Assembly (NCBI RefSeq): GCF_023700755.1
Contig: NZ_JAMKOJ010000003.1
Coordinates: 1-64,000, forward strand
Direction: 5' to 3'
Source: Allorhizobium sonneratiae
GTDB lineage: Bacteria > Pseudomonadota > Alphaproteobacteria > Rhizobiales > Rhizobiaceae
Length of the DNA: 64,000 nucleotides
Shown here: positions 30,126 through 37,638 of the stretch, piece by piece
How positions within the stretch are numbered: the first letter of the stretch is position 1
Layout of the letters: each line of letters starts with the position of its first letter
The notes under the pieces: generated by a model
Told to the model about the DNA's origin: nothing
Seen by the model: the letters and a program-made list of their open reading frames with translations, nothing else
Database searches by the model: none
Made by a program: the position numbers and the translations under genes

Positions 30126-30145
30126 TTGATTGACCAGTCAATCAA
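30126..30145. promoter_or_regulatory. Probable BetI operator
   Basis: Perfect inverted repeat TTGATTGAC-CA-GTCAATCAA in the betI upstream region. The TTGATTGA/TCAATCAA arms resemble TetR-type and BetI operator sites. It also lies about 160 bases upstream of the divergent EAL-GGDEF gene, which it could affect. Confidence 0.75.
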
Positions 30146-30307
30146 GAACCTGTCGGCAAAATTTCTCACATTGACGTGCTGAAATCCTCGATTTCTCTGG
30201 GAAAACGGGGCGTTTCATAAAAAATTCACATTGGTTAAAGTCTTCATTCAGCATTTTTGCCCCAGCGTGCGCGCGATAAAAACAGGTATTGCGTCTCGGG
30301 GGATTTC

Positions 30308-32113
30308 ATGACCTTGAATATTGCCGCAGAAGGCAACGTCTTGCGCCGTTTTGCCAGTGATCAATTGTTGACGCTGGCAAAAGTCGTGATTGAAAATGCG
30401 TTGCAGCCCATCATCGAAGTGCAGACTGGCGTTGTCTTCGGTTATGAATCACTGATGCGCGGCCATGAGCGGCTGGGGTTTGAAACCCCGCTTGATGTGC
30501 TGGATCAGGCGCATCTGGCCGGTCAGCTTTTCCCGCTGGAGCAGATGGTGGCGAGCCGGGCGCTGGCAAAATTCGCCTCTCTCGCCAATCATAGTGATTT
30601 CACCCTGTTCCTCAATCTGGACGTCCGGCTCATTCCCTATGGGGAGGCCATGGTAGATGGTCTGCTCACCCATTTGCGTGCCGCCGGCATTGCGCCATCC
30701 TCGGTCTGTTTCGAGCTGTCGGAGCGGTTCGACAACACCAATGTACCGGAGTTTTCCTCGCTGGTGGCCAGGCTGCGCCGGGCGGGCTTCAAGCTCGCCA
30801 TCGACGATTTCGGCGTTGGCCATGCGGAAATCAAACTGCTGTGCGATTATCCGATCGATTATCTGAAGGTTGACCGGCATTTCATTTCCGGAATCGACAG
30901 CAATCCACGCAAGCGGCTTCTGGTGAAGAATATGGTGCAGATCGCCCATGTTCTTGGTATTCGGGTGATTGCCGAAGGCATCGAAACCGAGGGCGAATTC
31001 GTCGCCTGCCGGGAGATGGGTGTCGATCTGGTGCAGGGCTGGCTGATCTCCAAACCCACCACCCATCTGGCCGAATTGAAACCCGCCTATCCACATTTCA
31101 AGGACATCGGCCAGTCGCGCCGCCGCAGCCAGTCGATCGACGAGATCCTGATCCGCAAGAAGATCGAGCGGCTGCCGACCGTGTTTGAAAATGACAGCAT
31201 CGACAGTGTGTTCGATCTTTTCCGCCGCAATCCCGGGCAGTCCTATTTCCCCGTCCTCAACGCCAGCGGCGAGCCGCGCGGCATCATTCATGAAGTGCAT
31301 CTGAAGGAATATATCTATCAGCCCTTTGGCCGCGACCTTCTGAAAAACAAGGTCTATGAGCGCACGATTTCGCATTTCGTCGATCGGGCCCCGGTGGTCG
31401 GCCTCGATGCCGATGCAGAGCGACTGATGTCGATTTTCGCCAATGCCGAGGGCGGCGACTGTGTGCTTCTAACGGAAAACATGCGCTATGCCGGGGTGAT
31501 TTCCGCCGCATCGGTGCTGCGTATCATCAATGAGAAACAGCTGAAGACGGCGCAGGACCAGAACCCGCTGACCAGCCTGCCGGGCAACCGCGCCATCCGC
31601 GATTTCATGCAGGAGGCAGGCCGCGACAGCGACGGGCTTCGCCATTTCTGTTACTGCGATTTTGACAATTTCAAGCCGTTCAACGACCATTACGGCTTCC
31701 ATCTCGGCGACCATGCGATTTCGCTGTTTGCCGCGCTTCTGCGCCGGTATTTCTTCTCCGAGGGCGTCTTTCTCGGCCATGTCGGCGGCGATGATTTCTT
31801 CATCGGTCTGACTGACTGGTCACGTGAGGAACTGACGGAAATTCTCGACCGGCTGTTGTCGGATTTCCATGGCGACGTCATCGAACTTTATTCGGCGGAA
31901 GACCGCGCCAATGGCATGATCCGTGGCGAGGATCGTCATGGCGTTTCGCGCGAATTTCCGTTGATGCGCTGTTCGATCGGCGTGCTGGAACTGCCGCAGG
32001 GGCTGGTGGTCGACGATGTCAGCCGGCTGTCTTCGGAAATTGCCAAGCTGAAAAAGAGCGCCAAGGATAGTGAGGCCGGACTTTCTGTCTCGTCCTTGAC
32101 GATCCGGAGTTGA
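30308..32113 (+). CDS. EAL-CBS-GGDEF cyclic-di-GMP protein with altered motifs
   Basis: A 601-residue cytoplasmic protein with domains in the order EAL (about 30-255), a CBS pair (about 275-410) and GGDEF (about 420-575). The EAL signature reads ESL (YESLMRG, 47-49). Other phosphodiesterase motifs such as ELSER, IDDFGVGHAE and VIAEGIET are kept, so activity is possible. The cyclase signature is GGDDF (493-497) instead of GG(D/E)EF, and the preceding FDNFKPFNDHYG is intact. The ATG at 30308 is preceded by GGGGGA. The CBS pair suggests nucleotide control. It is similar in layout to YfeA/Rv1354c-like EAL-first proteins only in a general way. Confidence 0.88.
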   Translation: MTLNIAAEGNVLRRFASDQLLTLAKVVIENALQPIIEVQTGVVFGYESLMRGHERLGFETPLDVLDQAHLAGQLFPLEQMVASRALAKFASLANHSDFTLFLNLDVRLIPYGEAMVDGLLTHLRAAGIAPSSVCFELSERFDNTNVPEFSSLVARLRRAGFKLAIDDFGVGHAEIKLLCDYPIDYLKVDRHFISGIDSNPRKRLLVKNMVQIAHVLGIRVIAEGIETEGEFVACREMGVDLVQGWLISKPTTHLAELKPAYPHFKDIGQSRRRSQSIDEILIRKKIERLPTVFENDSIDSVFDLFRRNPGQSYFPVLNASGEPRGIIHEVHLKEYIYQPFGRDLLKNKVYERTISHFVDRAPVVGLDADAERLMSIFANAEGGDCVLLTENMRYAGVISAASVLRIINEKQLKTAQDQNPLTSLPGNRAIRDFMQEAGRDSDGLRHFCYCDFDNFKPFNDHYGFHLGDHAISLFAALLRRYFFSEGVFLGHVGGDDFFIGLTDWSREELTEILDRLLSDFHGDVIELYSAEDRANGMIRGEDRHGVSREFPLMRCSIGVLELPQGLVVDDVSRLSSEIAKLKKSAKDSEAGLSVSSLTIRS

Positions 32114-32328
32114 AAAGACGATGCGACGCTGAGACGGCGGCAGGCATGCGTCAAACCATGCTTTTACCGCGCCCGCGTCAAACGGCCTCCTTTTCAAAAC
32201 CACCTGCCTGACCTATCTCCAAGGTTCAACTTGAATGGCCTCGACCGCCGCAAGCGCGGTCTGGCCTGTTATGGACCGATGTCCGACAGACACAGAAAAC
32301 CGTTCGCAACGAGAAGGAGACAGGGACT

Positions 32329-33348
32329 ATGACGCTGCCGGCCACCATGCGCATGATTGAACTTGCAGGCTATGGCGGGCCGGAGGTGATGCGGGTTGTT
32401 GCCGCTCCGCTTCCGGTGGTGCGGCCCGGTGAGGTGCTGGTTCGGGTCGAGGCGGCGGGCGTCAATCGCCCCGATGTTGCTCAGCGTCAGGGGACCTATC
32501 CGCCACCGAAGGATGCAAGCCCGGTATTGGGTCTGGAAGTGGCTGGCGAGGTGGTGGCGCTGGGCGAAGGCGTCAATGATTTCGTCGTGGGAGACAGGGT
32601 CTGCGGCCTCGCCAATGGCGGCGGCTATGCCGAATTCTGTGCGGTGCCGGAAGGACAGCTTCTGCCGATGCCGAAGGGATATGATGCGGTCAGGGCCGCC
32701 GCCTTGCCGGAAACCTTCTTCACCGTCTGGGCCAATCTGTTCCAGATGGCCGGGCTGACCGAGGGCGAGAGCGTGCTGATCCATGGTGGCTCATCCGGCA
32801 TCGGTACCACGGCCATCCAGCTTGCCCGTGCCTTTGGGGCTGATGTGTTCACCACGGCGGGTTCGGCGGAAAAATGCGAGGCCTGCCTTCGTCTCGGGGC
32901 AAAACGGGCGATCAATTACCGCGACGAGGATTTTCTCGCCGTCATCAAGGCCGAGACCGAGGGCAGGGGTGTCGATATTGTGCTCGACATGATCGGCGCG
33001 GCCTATTTCGAGAAAAACATCGCAGCTCTGGCCAAGGATGGCTGCCTGTCGATCATCGCCTTTCTGGGCGGTGCGGTGGCGGAGAAGGTCAATCTCGGCC
33101 CGATCATGATGAAGCGGCTCACAGTAACCGGCTCGACCATGCGCCCGCGCACGGCTGACGAAAAACGCGCCATCCGCGACGATCTCAAAGACCATGTCTG
33201 GCCGCGTCTGGAAAAGGGCGATATCGCCCCGGTTATCCACCATGTCCTGCCTTTTGCCGAGGTTGGCAACGCCCATCGATTGATGGAGGAAAGCGGCCAT
33301 ATCGGAAAGATTGTTCTGACGCTTGACGAGGGCCAACAATCGGCGTAG
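32329..33348 (+). CDS. NAD(P)H:quinone oxidoreductase, zinc-independent MDR family
   Basis: A 339-residue medium-chain dehydrogenase/reductase of the zeta-crystallin/PIG3 type. The dinucleotide site is [20 protein letters not shown]. The N-terminal GroES-like part has [20 protein letters not shown], and it lacks the structural-zinc cysteines. The C-terminal [20 protein letters not shown] is typical. AGAAGGAGACAGG precedes the ATG. Expected role: reduction of quinones or reactive carbonyls. A tiny gene and a terminator follow within 200 bases. Confidence 0.9.
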   Translation: MTLPATMRMIELAGYGGPEVMRVVAAPLPVVRPGEVLVRVEAAGVNRPDVAQRQGTYPPPKDASPVLGLEVAGEVVALGEGVNDFVVGDRVCGLANGGGYAEFCAVPEGQLLPMPKGYDAVRAAALPETFFTVWANLFQMAGLTEGESVLIHGGSSGIGTTAIQLARAFGADVFTTAGSAEKCEACLRLGAKRAINYRDEDFLAVIKAETEGRGVDIVLDMIGAAYFEKNIAALAKDGCLSIIAFLGGAVAEKVNLGPIMMKRLTVTGSTMRPRTADEKRAIRDDLKDHVWPRLEKGDIAPVIHHVLPFAEVGNAHRLMEESGHIGKIVLTLDEGQQSA

Positions 33349-33387
33349 CCTCTGATTATGTTCAACGAATTGAAAGGAGGTGATCCA

Positions 33388-33462
33388 ATGTCTAGTGAGC
33401 GTTCGGTCTCGAAAACAGGCTTTGGAAAGGTGATGATCGGAAAGGGGCAGCCCTCGATCTGA
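33388..33462 (+). CDS. 24-residue small ORF with maximal Shine-Dalgarno
   Basis: ATG 33388 to TGA 33460-33462 encodes a basic 24-residue peptide starting MSSERSVSKTGFGKVMIGKG. Bases 33372-33387 (GAAAGGAGGTGATCCA) complement the 3' end of 16S rRNA over 16 nt as remembered from the conserved sequence. The AGGAGG core ends 7 bases before the ATG. A strong terminator lies 60 bases after the stop. I do not recognise the peptide. It could be a true micro-protein, a leader, or a small RNA carrying an anti-16S sequence. It begins only 40 bases after the quinone oxidoreductase stop. Confidence 0.55.
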   Translation: MSSERSVSKTGFGKVMIGKGQPSI

Positions 33463-33521
33463 GCATATCCTTCTTTGGCGGCTTGGTCCGCCGGGGCTGA
33501 TGTTGAGACCATGTCTCATGG

Positions 33522-33547
33522 AAGGGTCGCGCAAGCGGCCCTTTTTT
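33522..33547 (+). terminator. Rho-independent terminator after the small ORF
   Basis: AAGGGTCGC (33522-33530) pairs with GCGGCCCTT (33535-33543) with one T-G wobble around a GCAA tetraloop. It runs into six T (33542-33547). This is one of the clearest plus-strand terminators in the window. Confidence 0.88.
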
Positions 33548-33585
33548 GTTTGTCCTTCAGCAGGCTGTAACAGCCGATGGCATTA

Positions 33586-33721
33586 CACTCCGCGTTTTAC
33601 TGCATAATTCCTTAAATCGGAATCGATTTAAGGACAAAATTATGCAGCAGATTTAATGTGTTACAGCGTCCTTTGTGCGCCATACATGGCGCGCAAAGGA
33701 CGCTGTATAAAACGCAGAGTG
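33586..33721 (+). repeat. RIME-like intergenic repeat, copy 2, inside a larger inverted repeat
   Basis: Palindrome A (33600-33647, CTGCATAATT to the matching TATGCAG) and palindrome B (33663-33706, ACAGCGTCCTTTG to CAAAGGACGCTGT) form the full element. It is enclosed by an outer pair CACTCCGCGTTTTA (33586-33599) and TAAAACGCAGAGTG (33708-33721) with one mismatch. The open frame of the next gene extends back into this repeat, which argues for the internal GTG start of that gene. Confidence 0.85.
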
Positions 33722-33799
33722 CTTTCTGAAACGGCTCCAGGCTGTGAGACAGCCTCATGCAAGCTGCCACTCCTATTCCATGGGAAAAGGAGATTGCCG

Positions 33800-35728
33800 G
33801 TGCCGGATTTCAGCACGTTCATCGCAGCCTATCGGGAGGGGCGTCTGCAGGAGGCGCTGACCTTGGCCGAAAGCCTTGTTCTGCATGAAGGAGAGAGGCA
33901 GGGGCAGTTGTTGCTGATCGTGCCGGTGATCCGGCTGAAGCTCGGTGACAAAGCGGGTGCTGCGCGGGATTTTCTCAAGGCCGCGCGTGGGCCGGTCGAT
34001 GATCCCGGACAATGCATGACGATGGCCGTGAAGCTGTTTGGTGAGCTGCGCGACGATGTTACCCTTGCCGATCTGGCGGCAGAGGCCATGGCCATGCGGC
34101 CGCAGGATGCAAATCTGGCCTTCACCCTCGCTCAGGCGCTGGAACGGCGCGGGGATCTGCACCGCGCCGAAAGTTTTATCGGTGTGCTCGATTGTCAAAA
34201 TCGCGATCATCTGGCGCTGTTGACGGCATTTTCCCGGAATTTTTCCGCTCAGCCCGGCTATTATCAGGTGTTGAAAGCCAATCTGGCGCGCTATCCGGAC
34301 AATTTCTTTCTTTGGGCGGCGCTTGTCGGGATGGCGCAGGAGCGCTGCGATTTTGCCGTGCTCGATGCCTATCAGGCAAGGCTGTCACAGCCGGATGCGG
34401 CAGATCTTCTGCCCGGTTTCGAGCTGGGTCTTGTGCGCCTTGCCCGCACCGATGACGAGGCCGAGGCGGCGCGGCCTAATTTCCACACGCGGGAGCTTGA
34501 GGGGCGGCGCAAAAGCGGCGGTCTCGTTCTGCCGCGTCGTGCTTTTGGCATGGGAGAGCGTATCCAGCTTGCCTATTTTTCCGGCGATCTCAATGGTCAT
34601 GCCGTCGCCCAGCTTATTCAGGAAACGCTGGTGCGCCATGACCGGCAGCGCTTCGAGGTAACGATCCTCAGCTATTCCGGGCCGCATGCCACAAGGTTTC
34701 AGGCGCGGTGGCCGGACTGGCTGCAAAAGGAGGTGGTGCATGTCGATGACTGGTCGAGTGCCCGTACCATCGACTATATCCGCGAGCAGCAGATCGATAT
34801 TCTCGTCGATCTGCAGGGCTATACCGGTCGCGCCCGCCTCGATGTCGTCGATGCCTGCGATGCGCCGGTCAAGGTGACCTATCTCGGCTATCCCGGTTCG
34901 GTCATGGGGGCGGGCTTGGATTATGCCATCACCGACAAGGTGGTGACGCCGGATAGCTCGAAAGCCTTTTATGCCGAAAAGCTCTGCCGCCTGCCGGAAA
35001 CCTATCAGGTCAATGGAACCATGCATCGCCGTCGCATGGCGGCTTTGCCGCGGCCTGCCCTTGGCCTGCCGGAAGACTGTTTCGTCTATGCCTGTTTCAA
35101 CGCCACCCGCAAGATCGGCAGGGCGGAGGTGTCGCTCTGGTCGCGCATTTTGCACGCGGTGCCGGGCTCGGTGCTGGCGATCAGCTGCGTCAAGCCGGAT
35201 ACGCGCGCCAATCTTCTCGCCGCCTTTGGCGAAAAGGGCATTGGCCCAGACCGGCTGATTCTCTTCGATTACTGCGCCTATGATATGTTCACCGCCCGCA
35301 TGATGGTAAGCGATCTGGCACTCGACACCTTCATCTATAACGGCCACACCACCACCGCCGATGCGCTTTATGCCGGTCTGCCGGTACTGACGAAAAAGGG
35401 CAGCGCCTTTGCCGGGCGCGTATCGGAAAGCCTGTTGAAAGCGGTGAGCCTTCCGGAGATGGTGGCCGAGGATGGCGAGGATTTCGTCGCCCGCGCCGTG
35501 GCCCTTGCCCGTGACCCGGCAGCGCTTCAGACCATCCGGGCAACGCTTGCCGAGCGTGTCGTCATCGATCCGCTGTTCGATAGCGAGCGCTTCACCCTGC
35601 ATCTGGAAACGGCCTATGCGATGATGGCAGAGCGTGCCCGCGCTGGCCTGCCGCCCGAACATTTCGACGTACCGGCACGTCCGCCACGCACAAGGCCCTT
35701 TCTGTCGTTTAACGAGGTTGCGGCATGA
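33800..35728 (+). CDS. TPR / GT41 (SPINDLY, O-GlcNAc transferase-like) glycosyltransferase 1
   Basis: A 642-residue protein from GTG 33800, chosen because AAAAGGAGATT lies just upstream and earlier codons fall in a RIME repeat. Residues 1-245 are helical, TPR-like. Residues from about 253 form an OGT-type GT-B catalytic region. The likely catalytic-site histidine is kept (GDLNGHAVAQ, His267), as are the UDP-binding lysine (CFNATRKIG, Lys438) and the YNGHTTTADAL loop (514-518). Known GT41 enzymes glycosylate Ser/Thr of proteins in the cytoplasm. The stop overlaps the next paralog by four bases. It is first of three such genes in tandem. Confidence 0.88.
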   Translation: MPDFSTFIAAYREGRLQEALTLAESLVLHEGERQGQLLLIVPVIRLKLGDKAGAARDFLKAARGPVDDPGQCMTMAVKLFGELRDDVTLADLAAEAMAMRPQDANLAFTLAQALERRGDLHRAESFIGVLDCQNRDHLALLTAFSRNFSAQPGYYQVLKANLARYPDNFFLWAALVGMAQERCDFAVLDAYQARLSQPDAADLLPGFELGLVRLARTDDEAEAARPNFHTRELEGRRKSGGLVLPRRAFGMGERIQLAYFSGDLNGHAVAQLIQETLVRHDRQRFEVTILSYSGPHATRFQARWPDWLQKEVVHVDDWSSARTIDYIREQQIDILVDLQGYTGRARLDVVDACDAPVKVTYLGYPGSVMGAGLDYAITDKVVTPDSSKAFYAEKLCRLPETYQVNGTMHRRRMAALPRPALGLPEDCFVYACFNATRKIGRAEVSLWSRILHAVPGSVLAISCVKPDTRANLLAAFGEKGIGPDRLILFDYCAYDMFTARMMVSDLALDTFIYNGHTTTADALYAGLPVLTKKGSAFAGRVSESLLKAVSLPEMVAEDGEDFVARAVALARDPAALQTIRATLAERVVIDPLFDSERFTLHLETAYAMMAERARAGLPPEHFDVPARPPRTRPFLSFNEVAA

Positions 35729-37638
35729 CCGGCTTGCCGCAGGCTTTGGCTGCCTATCAGGCGGGGCGGCTGGATGAGGCGCTGGCTCTGGCGCTTTTGC
35801 TGCGCGATCGGCCGGGCGCTCCAGAGCCGATGGCGGAAGCCCTGATCGGCACGATTCTTTTGAAACATGGCGACCGGGCAGGGGCCGCCCATGCTTTTTG
35901 CCTTGCAGCTGAGGCTGCCGAGCCTGCGGATGCCGCGCAGGCGGCGCATTTTCTCAAGCTGGCCGCTACACTTGCCATGCAGGCAGGCGAGAGCGAATTG
36001 TTGTCACGCATAGGCCTGAAGGCGGCACGCGCCAATCTTGCCGACAGGGTCTTTGTCCTGACCATGGCCAAAAGGCTGCTGGAATCCTTTACCCCGGAGG
36101 CCTTCGCCGCCGTCGAGGAACTCATTCCGGCGCTGGACCGGGCAAATGGCGAGGCCCTGCATTTTGCCGCGCAGTTTTACCGCGCCCGCTGGAACCTGCC
36201 TGCGCTGAAAGCCGTGCTGGACGAGGCGGAACGAAGCATGCCGCAGGATGTGGCGCTGGCGGGCCTTGGCTTTCTTGCCGCCCATGACATGGCTGACCTT
36301 GCCGCCATCGCCCGCCATCAGGCGCTGATGCACCAACCCGACACTGCCTTTGCCGCCACCCTGCTTGCCCATGAACCGGCGCTTGCCCGTCTCGTCTGGT
36401 GCGATGACGCCGCACTTCTGGCAAAGCCGGTGCTGGAGCAGGCGGCGCTTGCGCCAAGCCTTGCGGCGCGTCCGGCGCGGCGTGCCCTTCGCCAGACCGG
36501 CAAGCGGTTGCATATCGGCTATCTCTCCAGCGATTTTTCCGCCCATGCGACGATGACGTTGTTTCTCGACAGTCTCCTTGCCCATGACCGTGAACGCTTC
36601 GAGATCACACTCTTTTGCCATACGCCGGAAAAGGCGGCGGAAAGCCAGCGGCATTTTCCCGATCTCATCCGCAAAGACATCGTCCCGGTGCGGCAGATGA
36701 GCGATGCCGAGGCGGCAGCCGAGATCGATGCCCATGGCGTCGATATTCTCGTCGATCTGAAGGGCCACACCCCCGGCGCGCGGCTTGCCATCGTCAATCT
36801 GTCGAGCGCTCCGGTCAAGGCGACCTATCTCGGCTTTCCGGGGCCGGTCAGCGGCGTCGATCTCGATTATGCCATCGTCGATCCCGTGATTGCGCCGGAA
36901 AGCGATCAGCCCTTTTATCGCGAAAATTTCTGCCGTCTGCCGGATTGCTATCAGGCCAACAGTGCCGCCAGCCGTCCACGCCCGGCCCCCGCCTGCCGGG
37001 CCGATCACGGCCTGCCGGACGACCGTTTCGTATTTGCCTCCTTCAATGGGGTGCACAAGATCACGCCGGAAACGCTCCGTCTGTGGGCCGGGGTGCTGCA
37101 AGCGGTGCCCGACAGCCTGTTCTGGCTGCTCGCCCCGGAGGAGATTGCGCGGGCGAACCTGATTTTCGCCTTTGCCGGGGAGGGCATCGGCCCGGAGCGT
37201 CTCATCTTTGCCGACCGCATGGATTATGCCGATCATGTCAGCCGTCTGGCGCTGGCCGATCTGGCGCTCGACACCTTTCCCTATAACGGCCACACCACCA
37301 CCTCGGACATGCTCTGGGCGGGCCTGCCGGTGCTGACGAAACGCGGTTCTGTCTTTGCCGCGCGCGTCTCGGAAAGCCTGCTTCGGGCGGCTGGCCTGCC
37401 CGAGCTTGTCGCCGGGGATGCGGCGGATTTCATCACGCGCGCGCAAAGGCTTGCTGATAATCCGCAGGCGCTTACCCATCTGCGTCAGCGGTTGAAAGAT
37501 GCCCTTGCCACCGCGCCGCTGTTTGACAGCGCCCGCTTTACCCGCCATCTGGAGCGGGCCTATGAGATGATGGCGGAGCGCGCAAGGCAAGGTCTTGAAC
37601 CGGCCCCGATCGATGTTTTTCACTCCACACCCGTTTGA
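35725..37638 (+). CDS. TPR / GT41 glycosyltransferase 2
   Basis: A 637-residue paralog of its neighbours. Residues 1-240 are Ala/Leu-rich helical repeats starting LPQALAAYQAGRLDEALALA. The catalytic half begins near residue 262. It contains YLSSDFSAHATMTLF (His274), the conserved ILVDLKGHTPGARLAI, CRLPDCYQANS, ASFNGVHKITPET (Lys445) and PYNGHTTTSDMLWAGLPVLT (from residue 519). The ATG overlaps the previous stop (ATGA), and the third gene follows immediately, so translation is probably coupled. The target protein is unknown. Confidence 0.88.
   Translation: MTGLPQALAAYQAGRLDEALALALLLRDRPGAPEPMAEALIGTILLKHGDRAGAAHAFCLAAEAAEPADAAQAAHFLKLAATLAMQAGESELLSRIGLKAARANLADRVFVLTMAKRLLESFTPEAFAAVEELIPALDRANGEALHFAAQFYRARWNLPALKAVLDEAERSMPQDVALAGLGFLAAHDMADLAAIARHQALMHQPDTAFAATLLAHEPALARLVWCDDAALLAKPVLEQAALAPSLAARPARRALRQTGKRLHIGYLSSDFSAHATMTLFLDSLLAHDRERFEITLFCHTPEKAAESQRHFPDLIRKDIVPVRQMSDAEAAAEIDAHGVDILVDLKGHTPGARLAIVNLSSAPVKATYLGFPGPVSGVDLDYAIVDPVIAPESDQPFYRENFCRLPDCYQANSAASRPRPAPACRADHGLPDDRFVFASFNGVHKITPETLRLWAGVLQAVPDSLFWLLAPEEIARANLIFAFAGEGIGPERLIFADRMDYADHVSRLALADLALDTFPYNGHTTTSDMLWAGLPVLTKRGSVFAARVSESLLRAAGLPELVAGDAADFITRAQRLADNPQALTHLRQRLKDALATAPLFDSARFTRHLERAYEMMAERARQGLEPAPIDVFHSTPV

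Noticed and set aside
33656..33799. Longer N-terminus for the first GT41 gene
   Set aside because: The upstream codons translate a RIME-like repeat; GTG 33800 has a good ribosome site and the paralogs start at the equivalent place.
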